Below are positions 50,873 through 59,219 of a DNA stretch of 64,000 bases, in pieces (within the stretch, counting starts at the first letter, position 1; every line of letters starts with the position of its first letter). The stretch is taken from the NCBI GenBank assembly GCA_028277725.1, contig JANQFX010000049.1, positions 40,558 through 104,557 of the forward strand, read 5' to 3'. The notes below the pieces were generated by a model that had not been told where the DNA came from, did no database searches, and saw only the letters and a list, made by a program, of their open reading frames with translations. The stretch comes from Thiohalocapsa sp. Its GTDB lineage: Bacteria; Pseudomonadota; Gammaproteobacteria; Chromatiales; Chromatiaceae. The translations under genes and the position numbers were made by a program.

Positions 50873-53202
50873 GCGTCAGCATCCTGGTTTGTCGTGAGCG
50901 GTTCCTTCATGAAGCCCAGTGCGGGCGAGTAATGGCTCGCGGGCGCCTGCCGCAGATGGCGCGGCAAGCCGGGGTTTGTGGTTAGCGGAAAGCTCCTCGG
51001 CACCGGCAGTACGAGGCCATCCGCTCCCGGACGCCAACGTGGGAGGTCTCGGTCCAACACGGCGCTCACGGTGAAGTCGTCCGTGTCGCGCAATCTGTTC
51101 GCGCCACCCCGCGCCCAGGGACCATCCACGAGGAAGGCGTTCAGCACATCACGCTCAGGCTGAGCATCCCGGGTCAGATCATCGAGTAGCTGTTCGAGGC
51201 GGGCTTGGCCCACCTGCCGCCCCTCTAGCGCGGCAATGAAGACCTCCGATCCGGCCAAGTCCTCGGCCTGGTACGGCCGTTCCTTGTCAGGCTCGTAGAT
51301 GAAGACCTCGCCCAACGGGCGACCCTGCCGGAGGTGACGATGACAGCGACCCATGCGCTGGATCAAGGACGTGACCGGCGCCCGCTCGGTGATGAGTACG
51401 TCGGCATCGAGGTCGAGGCTCATCTCGCAGACCTGGGTGGTGATGGCGATGCACCCTCCGACCTCATCGTGCGTCGCCGCGAAGCGAGCGACCACCTCGC
51501 GGTGGCGCTCCTTGCGGTCTTCGAGCCTGAATCGGCTGTGATAGCAGAGCGGCGACAGGGACCGCAGCGTTTGGGTCAGGGCCTGGCAGCGGTCCACGGT
51601 GTTGACCACCCAAAGAACGCGCTTGCCGTCGGCGACCGCCCGCCGCGCGATGTCGTAGGCCGCCTCTTGATCTGCGAGTGAGTCGACTTGGTAGCGCGGT
51701 GCCTTGGCCTGCGCCTCTAGCTCCGCGAATTCGGCAAGATCTCTCGGATAGACCTCAAACCCCAGGCCCTCCAGTCGCGCGCGCCGCTGGACCGGCAGGC
51801 TTGCGGTCATACAAAGAACGGGCAGATCGAAGGCCTCAAGAAAACTGGTCAGCACGGCGAACAGGCCGGCATCGAAGCTGTGGACCTCATCGATGACCAC
51901 AACGCTGTCGGCCAGCACCGGCAGCAGGCAAGCGCTTTTGTAGACCTGCTGCATGAAGCCCAGGAACTGGTCCACTGTGGCACTGAAAATGCGCTTCCGC
52001 CACAGACCAACGGCATACAGGCGTTCGTCCGTCTCGAAGCTGCGATCGCCGCGGGGATCGTCCGGGTTGCTGAACATGTCCTCCAGTTCAAAGGCGGCGG
52101 TAGCACTCAGCAACGCGGCGTCCGCCTCCGGTGCATGCGATACATAGTCCTTGAACCCCTCGCTGGCGGTGCCGCGCGTCGGGTAGAGGAAGATCGCCCG
52201 CCCGGCTGGGTTGGCATCCAGTTGGCTGGCGACCCAACGCCAAGCGGCGTAGGTCTTGCCGGTGCCGCAGCTTGCGATCAACAGGGCGCGTGCAGCGAGT
52301 TCCGTAGCGCGGCGTTGAAAATCCCGCTCTCGAAAGCCCTGAATCTGTTTGCGCCGGGGCGCAAGAATGCCGTTCTCGATCTCTTGCGCCTGCAATCGGG
52401 CCGCCGGGAAGGCTTGGGCTATCCAGCTGGGAATATCCTCGCCAGTGCGCGGGAGACCGGAACCCGCCGAATCCGCGACCAGCAATGCCGCCTTCAGGGC
52501 CGGGAGCATCAGGTCCGGTGCGGGACCGTTAGCCCGATACCGTCGAGCGGCGCGTTCCAGTGGCCGCAAGTCACGCTGCACCGCTTGCGCTGCCGACGGT
52601 ATCGACTCGCCCTTCTCTCCGTCGAAACTCCAAACCCGCGGTGGTTCGGGTGGCTCGGGCAGACCGAGCCTTTGCGCGGCCACGCGCAGTAGGGCGTGCA
52701 CTTCGTCCGTCTCGGCGATGCGGAGCACATTGCGCTCGGCACTCGGATACCGTCCGGCGAACTCAGGGTAGCCGACGAACGGCGGCGGACTCGGATGCGC
52801 CTTCAGGTGATGGCAGGCCACCACGCTGATCACGAACTTGGGCTCCAGCAGCGGGTTGTGTGCCAGCCAGTCGCGCATCGGCTGGTGTGCGAGCAGCAAG
52901 GCGCTCAGATGTTCATGCCGCATCAACTGGGCGTCCCGCTCGCCGTGCATGGCGGCCTGGAAGCCGTCGTTGGCCTTGCCCAGATCATGCAGCAGGGTGG
53001 CGGCGGCCAGGTTGGCCCCGAAGACCGACCAGCATTCTCGTCCGAGCCGAAAGAATCGCAACCATGCGATCCCGAGCGCGGTCGGCGCCTCTCCACTGCC
53101 GAATAAGGCTTCGGCCGCGGCGAGTACATCCTCGGAGTGGGCTCTCAAGCCCTTGGGCGGCAACCCCTCCTTGTGCCCCTTGGCGAGCAACATGCTGGTC
53201 AT
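50869..53202 (-). CDS. cas3: Cas3 helicase/HD nuclease
   Basis: HD domain (LLHDLGKANDGFQAAMHG), Walker A-like IASCGTGKTYAAWRW, DEVH box VVVIDEVHSFDAGLF; ATGA overlap with cas6. Confidence 0.95.
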   Translation of the reverse strand: MTSMLLAKGHKEGLPPKGLRAHSEDVLAAAEALFGSGEAPTALGIAWLRFFRLGRECWSVFGANLAAATLLHDLGKANDGFQAAMHGERDAQLMRHEHLSALLLAHQPMRDWLAHNPLLEPKFVISVVACHHLKAHPSPPPFVGYPEFAGRYPSAERNVLRIAETDEVHALLRVAAQRLGLPEPPEPPRVWSFDGEKGESIPSAAQAVQRDLRPLERAARRYRANGPAPDLMLPALKAALLVADSAGSGLPRTGEDIPSWIAQAFPAARLQAQEIENGILAPRRKQIQGFRERDFQRRATELAARALLIASCGTGKTYAAWRWVASQLDANPAGRAIFLYPTRGTASEGFKDYVSHAPEADAALLSATAAFELEDMFSNPDDPRGDRSFETDERLYAVGLWRKRIFSATVDQFLGFMQQVYKSACLLPVLADSVVVIDEVHSFDAGLFAVLTSFLEAFDLPVLCMTASLPVQRRARLEGLGFEVYPRDLAEFAELEAQAKAPRYQVDSLADQEAAYDIARRAVADGKRVLWVVNTVDRCQALTQTLRSLSPLCYHSRFRLEDRKERHREVVARFAATHDEVGGCIAITTQVCEMSLDLDADVLITERAPVTSLIQRMGRCHRHLRQGRPLGEVFIYEPDKERPYQAEDLAGSEVFIAALEGRQVGQARLEQLLDDLTRDAQPERDVLNAFLVDGPWARGGANRLRDTDDFTVSAVLDRDLPRWRPGADGLVLPVPRSFPLTTNPGLPRHLRQAPASHYSPALGFMKEPLTTNQDADA

Positions 53203-53819
53203 CCTCGCCACGGGATGAATACACCGCACCCCATCTTCCGGCGCCCGCCGAGCCCGCTCGCCTGTAGACGCAGCGAGTGGTCCGCGCTGAGCTCGCTGAC
53301 GAGCAGGGAGTGTCCAACGATCGTCTTGTCCTTGACTCTCACGACCCGCCGCTTACCACGAGTGGCCTTGGCTACGATGCCGAGCCGCTCCATCTGCGCG
53401 GCGATTTCGGCATCGAAGCGCGCCTCGTCGTCTCCGTTGCGCGTTGTCACGACATGGGCATAGAGCGCGACGGCGGGTCGGAGCAGCCTGGTTGTCGGCA
53501 CGCCGATGCACAGGCCGTGCCCGTCCAATCGGATGGACTGGCCTGCGAGGCCGAGCACGTACGGGAGGTCTTCCGCGGACAGCCGCATGCGCAGCCTACT
53601 CTTGTCCGTCAGCCGCAGTAGTCCAGTGGAGGCGTACTCGCCTCGGATGAGTTGAATCGCGGCCTGATCGGTCTCGTGGAGCCATGACCCCGTGGGCGCG
53701 GACGCGCAGAGCGCAGCGTACAAGGTATAGCCGTGGTCGAGCGGGATACGGTCGCCGCGCAGGCCGAAGGCGCAGTCGACGATACGGAGAGGGTGGTTGT
53801 CGGTGTGGCCACTCGGCAT
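53199..53819 (-). CDS. cas6: Cas6 (Cmx6-like) crRNA endoribonuclease
   Basis: ATG at 53819 preceded by AAGGAGG; C-terminal glycine-rich LQASGLGGRRKMGCGVFIPWRG. Confidence 0.88.
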   Translation of the reverse strand: MPSGHTDNHPLRIVDCAFGLRGDRIPLDHGYTLYAALCASAPTGSWLHETDQAAIQLIRGEYASTGLLRLTDKSRLRMRLSAEDLPYVLGLAGQSIRLDGHGLCIGVPTTRLLRPAVALYAHVVTTRNGDDEARFDAEIAAQMERLGIVAKATRGKRRVVRVKDKTIVGHSLLVSELSADHSLRLQASGLGGRRKMGCGVFIPWRG

Positions 53820-53931
53820 CCGGGTGCCTCCTTGTGGTCTCTGTTTGAGTGGAACCATCTCGACCCGAGCGAAAGCACGCGTGTCCGAGTGGCTACTTTT
53901 TAGCACGGTCGGTAGCTCAGAGAGTGAGCCT

Positions 53932-54039
53932 GTGCGTGGAGCGCCCGAAGGCATCAAAGATGATAAGTGTGTCGACGACGCCGTCGCGACGGGAAAGCAG
54001 GTAGTGCTCAACGCCTTTCGGCATCCAAGAGAAGGATCA
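53932..54039 (-). CRISPR. degenerate stand-alone mini-CRISPR (two diverged repeats, one 34-nt spacer-like segment)
   Basis: 54004-54025 is a 22/22 match to the repeat segment GTGCTCAACGCCTTTCGGCATC; second diverged repeat at about 53932-53969 (GCGCC-CGAA-GGCATCAAAGATGA); segment between is 53970-54003. Confidence 0.72.
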
Positions 54040-54378
54040 GACCGATGTCCCTAGGTTGGCCCGCGACCGACGATCTGCATCAAGAATGTCACTATCACGG
54101 ACCATAAGCCTAGACCGCCCGCGCGAGAGCGCCCGGTGTCGCGGCGGTCGACCGGTTGTGACTCGAAGGTTTCTTCGCAGGTTTGCGCCGCGATCCTGAG
54201 ACGACCGGCCTGATCGAAGACCTCGACGCCATCCGAGTAACGAGCGTACCGCACTGTTACGTCTTCTGTTCCGACGCGCGCGAGTTGCAGCAACCGGACA
54301 TGGCCTAAGCCGTGAGGTCGGGCAACGCTCGCCGCGCGCGCTAGACTGACGACTACGCCAAGCCGGACCGATCTCGCC

Positions 54379-55941
54379 ATGCCCACCCGCAAGAAGCTGC
54401 CCATCGGTATCCAGACCTTCCGCGAGATCCGCGAGGGCGGGTACTACTATGTCGACAAGACGGGCTTTGCGCTGCGACTGGATGACGAGGGCAAGTATTA
54501 CTTCCTGTCGCGCCCGCGGCGCTTTGGGAAATCTCTGTTCCTGGACACGCTGGCGGAGTTGTTCGCCGGCAACGAGGCGTTGTTCCGGGGCCTGGAGGCG
54601 GAGCGGCGTTGGGACTGGTCGCGGCGGTTTCCGGTGGTCCGGCTCAGTTTCGGCGCGGGGGTTGTGCAGAGCGCCGCCGCGCTTGAAGTGCGGTTTCGCG
54701 AACTGCTGCGCATCAATGCCGAGGCGCTCGGACTCGCGCTGCACCGGGAGTCGGACATCAGCGGTCAGTTTGCCGCTCTGATTCGGGGTGCGCACGCCAA
54801 GCATGGCGAGCCGGTCGTGATCTTGGTCGACGAGTACGACAAGCCGATCCTCGACAACCTGACCCGCCCAGAGGCCGCCCGCGAGATTCGCGACGGGCTG
54901 CGCGATCTCTACTCCGTGATCAAGGACAGCGACGCACACATCCGCTTCGCGTTCCTGACCGGGGTGTCGAAGTTCAGCAAGGTGAGCCTGTTCTCGGGGC
55001 TCAACAACCTGAACGACATCACCGTCGATCCGCCCTATTCGGCGCTATGTGGCTACACGGAGGCGGACCTGGACCAGGTCTTCGCGGCGGAGCTGGAAGG
55101 ACTCGACCGCGCCGAGCTCCGCGACTGGTATAACGGCTACAACTGGACCGGGGAGGCGGTCTATAACCCCTTCGATGTCTTGCTGCTGTTCCAGAAGCGC
55201 GACTTCCGCCCCTGGTGGTTCGAGACCGCGACGCCGACCTTTCTGGTGGATCTGCTCCTGCAGCGGGAGGTGTTTCTGCCGCGGCTCGGGCAGCTCCAGA
55301 GCGACGCGGCCCTGCTCTCGCGGTTCGATGTGGGTGACATCGCCACGGAGGCGTTGCTGTTTCAGACCGGTTACCTGACCATCGAGCGCGAGGAGCAGCG
55401 TTTCGGCGAGTATTGGTACCGGTTGCGCTACCCGAATCGCGAGGTCTATCAGAGTCTCAGCAACAGTCTGTTGAAGGCTTGGACGCCCAACGGCCAGAGC
55501 ATGCTCGGCAACAAACAGCGTCTGGGCGACTTGCTGCTCGCGAACGACTTCGCGGGCATGGAGGCGCTGTTCACTGCCTTCTTCGCGAGCATCCCGAACG
55601 ATTGGTATCGCAACAACCCGATTGCGCACTACGAGGGCTACTACGCCAGCGTGTTCTACGCCTACTTCGCCTCACTGGGTTTGGATTTGACGCCGGAGGC
55701 GTCCAGCAACGCCGGCCGGCTCGACCTGGCGCTACGCTTCAACGGCCAGCTGTATCTGTTCGAGTTCAAGGTGGTGGAGTTGGCGCCCGAGGGCCGTGCC
55801 TTGCAGCAGATCAAGGACCGGGGCTATGCGGACAAGTACCGCGGAGAAGGCATGCCGATCCATCTGATCGGCGTGGAGTTCAGCCGTGAGCGGCGTTCGG
55901 TGGTGGGGTTCGAGGTGGAAGAGTTCTCGTCGACAGGGTGA
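54379..55941 (+). CDS. AAA-ATPase-like / PD-(D/E)XK nuclease superfamily protein (DUF1703 type)
   Basis: KKLPIGIQTFREIREGGYYYVDKTGFALRL, FLSRPRRFGKSLFLDTLAELF, VILVDEYDKPILDN, C-terminal GRLDLALRFNGQLYLFEFKVVE nuclease motif. Confidence 0.92.
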   Translation: MPTRKKLPIGIQTFREIREGGYYYVDKTGFALRLDDEGKYYFLSRPRRFGKSLFLDTLAELFAGNEALFRGLEAERRWDWSRRFPVVRLSFGAGVVQSAAALEVRFRELLRINAEALGLALHRESDISGQFAALIRGAHAKHGEPVVILVDEYDKPILDNLTRPEAAREIRDGLRDLYSVIKDSDAHIRFAFLTGVSKFSKVSLFSGLNNLNDITVDPPYSALCGYTEADLDQVFAAELEGLDRAELRDWYNGYNWTGEAVYNPFDVLLLFQKRDFRPWWFETATPTFLVDLLLQREVFLPRLGQLQSDAALLSRFDVGDIATEALLFQTGYLTIEREEQRFGEYWYRLRYPNREVYQSLSNSLLKAWTPNGQSMLGNKQRLGDLLLANDFAGMEALFTAFFASIPNDWYRNNPIAHYEGYYASVFYAYFASLGLDLTPEASSNAGRLDLALRFNGQLYLFEFKVVELAPEGRALQQIKDRGYADKYRGEGMPIHLIGVEFSRERRSVVGFEVEEFSSTG

Positions 55942-56089
55942 CCGATGTGCCTTGCCCCGTCTGGTTGAGCAGGACTCGGGGGCACCCTGGCGAGGGTTGG
56001 CCTGCGCCATCTCGAATGACAACTCGGTGGCGCGCGCTCGGCAACGTCGGACTGCGCGCGCCGGGGTCGCGACGCCCTCGCTCCCAGGG

Positions 56090-56106
56090 GCCGGCAAAAT
56101 GCCGGC
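56090..56106. repeat. GC-rich hairpin between convergent genes (REP-like or bidirectional terminator)
   Basis: GCCGGCA-AAA-TGCCGGC perfect 7-bp stem followed by GCTCC. Confidence 0.5.
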
Positions 56107-56125
56107 GCTCCGGGGCGCAGTCCGA

Positions 56126-58387
56126 TCAGCGATTGGCCGAAAGCTCAGGGGTATCGGCGGGAGGGATGTCGGCGAAGTCCTCCTGCACCTCGTCGACGAT
56201 GTCCATGGACGAGAGCTCCTCGACGCGCTCGGGCGGGTAGCCGAGGGCGGCGTAGTCGAGGATGCCGTCGGGGCTGTGGCAGTCCTTGCAGGTGTGGCCC
56301 TGGCGCTGGATGCCGTGGTTGACCATGAGGGTGCCCATCTGGCGCATCCAGTTGGCCTCGACGTCGGGCATGCTGCCGTCGGCGGCGATGGGGTACTGGG
56401 TCTTCCAGCCGCCCTCGACGCCGAAATAGGCCATGAACTCGTCCATCATGTACAGCTTGAAGGGCTCCTGGTACATGCGTTTGACGATCTCGTCCTGGAT
56501 CGCGACCTTGACGGACTGCAGCGAGTCACCGGTCTGGTAATACACGTTGTAGTCGAAGGGCAGGATCATGGCGCCGAAGGGCCCCTGGTTGACCATGTCC
56601 TCGTACATCATGGCGTTGAAGCGTTTGAACGGGTAGATCTTGCTCTCGCCGTCGGCCATGGCCTGCTTGAGGTTCTTGTCGATCATCTCCCGGCGCTTGG
56701 CGAGCATCTCGGGCGAGAGCTGCGACAGGGGCTGTGTCGCGGCCTTGACATAGGCGTCGACGTCGATGCTCGGGTAGATTGCTTGAAGCTCCTCGGCCTT
56801 GGCGCGGACAGCGGCGATGACCTCGGGCTCGGTGATCTCGGCGATCTGGTGCATCAGCGGGTCGTAGCTGCCGTCGCCCTCGGGGTTGTCGCCTAGGGCG
56901 TTGGCGAGGAAGGTGCCGTTGCCGTTGAACCAGAGGTAGATCAGGCCTTCACCGGGCTTGCCGGAGCGGTAGACGTCGGTGAAGACCCATAGGCCCTCCT
57001 CCTCGTCCCAGGTGGGGTGCACCCAGTCGCGCAGGACGACATTGGTGTCCTCGAGCGCGGGGATGTGGCAGGTCTCGCAGGCGATGCGGGCGATGTGGCC
57101 GTTGAGCAGGGCGCGATGCTCGGAGGCGTTGTGCGGCGCCTCGCTGTGGCAGCCCTCGCAGGTGACCTCGCGATCCGGGAGGTCGTTGGCGACCAGGTCG
57201 ACGCCCTTGGTGCCGCGCGGGATCTTGTGCCCCTGGGGCACGTGGCAGTCGGTGCACTGGATGCCGGCCGCGGCGTGGGCGTCGCTCTCGGGGCTGAAGG
57301 GGTTCCCACGCTTGGCGCCGGTGTGCAGGATGCGCTGGTGCTTGTCGCCCAGGCTCTTGGCGGCGACGTTATTGACGTAGGCATCGCCACCCATGTTGTG
57401 CTGGTGGCAGTTGAGGCAGGTCTCCTTGCGGGTCTGTCCCACGCTCAGGGCCGCGCGCATGCTGCGGTCCTGGTTCCAGCGCTTGCCGTGCTCGTCCTCG
57501 ATGACGTAGCGCTGGTTCATGTCGTACTCGGCGGCATGGCAGATCAGGCAGTCGATGCCCTGCTTGGCCGTCTCGGGCACGTCGCCGACGGGCATCATCT
57601 TTTCGGTGGCCGGGTGGTAGTTGCCGCCGATGTGGCACTGGCCGCAGCCCTCGCTGCGCAGCACCACCTGGTCCTCCGGCAGCGCGGCGACGTCGTCGAC
57701 GGCCGCGGAGTGCGGCGCGCTCTTGACCAGCCTGGCCCAGCCGGTCCAGGAGAAGCTGCCGGGGATGCCGCAGGCGCGGTTGATCTTGCCGACGGGAATG
57801 GGCCGACTGCCCTCGGCGTTCACGCGGCGGCCGTCGTAGCCGAAGGTGGAAAAGGCGCCGCCCTCGGCGCTCTGGAACTTGAAGTGCACCGAGTTGACGA
57901 TGTCGTCCAGCGTGCCGACCGTCTTCAGGCTGCCGTCGGCGTGCTCCACCTGCATGGTCTCGTGGCAGGCGAGGCAGGTGGAAGGGCCTTCGTAACGGCG
58001 GATGCCCGCGTCGCGGAAATACTTGATGTGGCTGTACTCGACGCCCTGCATGTAGGAGGGCGTGTTCATCAGGATCTCGACCTTGAGGTCGCGTGCGAAG
58101 CGGTCCTCGTCCTCGGTGACCGCGGCCTCGGCCTTGTCCCGCCGGGCGGACTCGGTGAGTTCCAGCGCGAGTTGCTCGAACTCGGCATCGGACAGGGTCT
58201 GGCTGCTCGCGTAGCTCAGCGGCGCGTTGGTGACGCCGGTGTAGGCGTCGAAGACCAGCGGATAGACCAGCTTGTAGAGCAGGAACAACAGCACCGCGAC
58301 GGCGAACAGGATCACCGCGATGCGGCCTGGGTCGAAGCGTCTGGGTCGTGCCGGGCCTGTGGCTGGAGCTCCGGTGGGGGTGTTCAT
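56126..58387 (-). CDS. membrane-anchored octaheme c-type cytochrome
   Basis: Eight CxxCH motifs (CLACH, CGQCH, CLICH, CLNCH, CTDCH, CEGCH, CETCH, CKDCH) and an N-terminal TM helix. Confidence 0.9.
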   Translation of the reverse strand: MNTPTGAPATGPARPRRFDPGRIAVILFAVAVLLFLLYKLVYPLVFDAYTGVTNAPLSYASSQTLSDAEFEQLALELTESARRDKAEAAVTEDEDRFARDLKVEILMNTPSYMQGVEYSHIKYFRDAGIRRYEGPSTCLACHETMQVEHADGSLKTVGTLDDIVNSVHFKFQSAEGGAFSTFGYDGRRVNAEGSRPIPVGKINRACGIPGSFSWTGWARLVKSAPHSAAVDDVAALPEDQVVLRSEGCGQCHIGGNYHPATEKMMPVGDVPETAKQGIDCLICHAAEYDMNQRYVIEDEHGKRWNQDRSMRAALSVGQTRKETCLNCHQHNMGGDAYVNNVAAKSLGDKHQRILHTGAKRGNPFSPESDAHAAAGIQCTDCHVPQGHKIPRGTKGVDLVANDLPDREVTCEGCHSEAPHNASEHRALLNGHIARIACETCHIPALEDTNVVLRDWVHPTWDEEEGLWVFTDVYRSGKPGEGLIYLWFNGNGTFLANALGDNPEGDGSYDPLMHQIAEITEPEVIAAVRAKAEELQAIYPSIDVDAYVKAATQPLSQLSPEMLAKRREMIDKNLKQAMADGESKIYPFKRFNAMMYEDMVNQGPFGAMILPFDYNVYYQTGDSLQSVKVAIQDEIVKRMYQEPFKLYMMDEFMAYFGVEGGWKTQYPIAADGSMPDVEANWMRQMGTLMVNHGIQRQGHTCKDCHSPDGILDYAALGYPPERVEELSSMDIVDEVQEDFADIPPADTPELSANR

Positions 58388-58574
58388 GGTCTCGTGCTCG
58401 CGTTCAGGTGCGGGATCTGATAACCGCTGGGATATCGGCTGAGGGCTGGGTGTCGGTGCACTGGGGGCGAAGCGTCGGGGTGAATCGCCGACGGCGGTCG
58501 CCGCGGTGGTCCTCCGTGCACCCCTACCGGATTCGACCGGCCGCTTTGCCCGGAGTTGCGGCGCCCACCGGTGG

Positions 58575-59219
58575 TCACCCCGACCCGGTGGCGGAGCCGC
58601 CGGTCGCGTCCCCGCCCTCGCGGTGCCAGCCCGTGATCATGGCCTTGAGGTTCGTCGTCGGCGTCTCGCCGGTGGTGATGATGTACAGGTGCACCACGAT
58701 GAACAGCAGCATCATCCAGGCAAGCAGCAAATGTGCCATGGCGACCACCCAAATGCTGCCGATGCCGAACAGAGTCTCCGGCAACTCCGCCGAAAACAGG
58801 AACGCCCAACCGCTGAGGATCAGCAAGGGCATCAGGCCGTACATGACGCCGACGTAGCTCAGGGTCTGCAGGGCGTTGAGCTTGTGGTCGGCACTGACGT
58901 GGAAGGGGTGCGGCTCGTCCACGAAGATGCCGTAGACGTAGTAGCGCACCTGCCGAACCAGGTCCATCGGCAGGGTGCGGAAGTTGATCAGATAGTGCTT
59001 GCCGTTGCCGCCGATGACGTTTCCCACCAGAAAGGCGAGCCAGGACAGCGTCAGCAGGATGCCGCTGACGTTGTGCGTCGGCACGGCGACGTCGAACGGG
59101 ATCAACCAGCCCAACGAAAAGTGCATGCTGATGCCGGTGGCCAGCAGCGCGAAGAACAGCAGCGCATTCAGCCAATGCCAAAGGCGCAGCCAGACGGGAT
59201 AGAGATAGAGCTCGCTCAT
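58575..59219 (-). CDS. di-heme cytochrome b (b561/thiosulfate reductase b subunit type)
   Basis: YLYPVWLRLWHWLNALLFFALLATGISMHFS, multiple TM helices with His; ATGA overlap with the upstream multiheme gene. Confidence 0.85.
   Translation of the reverse strand: MSELYLYPVWLRLWHWLNALLFFALLATGISMHFSLGWLIPFDVAVPTHNVSGILLTLSWLAFLVGNVIGGNGKHYLINFRTLPMDLVRQVRYYVYGIFVDEPHPFHVSADHKLNALQTLSYVGVMYGLMPLLILSGWAFLFSAELPETLFGIGSIWVVAMAHLLLAWMMLLFIVVHLYIITTGETPTTNLKAMITGWHREGGDATGGSATGSG

Noticed and set aside
53867-53883. Possible self-target of the mini-CRISPR guide in the cas6 upstream region (shared TGCTTTC, guide positions 5-11)
   Set aside because: Seed positions 1, 2 and 4 mismatch, and a 7-nt match within about 220 positions is not unlikely by chance. 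A genome-wide seed plus PAM search is needed.
54051-54404. Minus-strand ORF upstream of the mini-CRISPR with a hydrophobic C-terminus (GLGLWSVIVTFLMQIVGRG)
   Set aside because: Its ATG overlaps the start of the DUF1703 gene and no RBS or family is evident; left unannotated.
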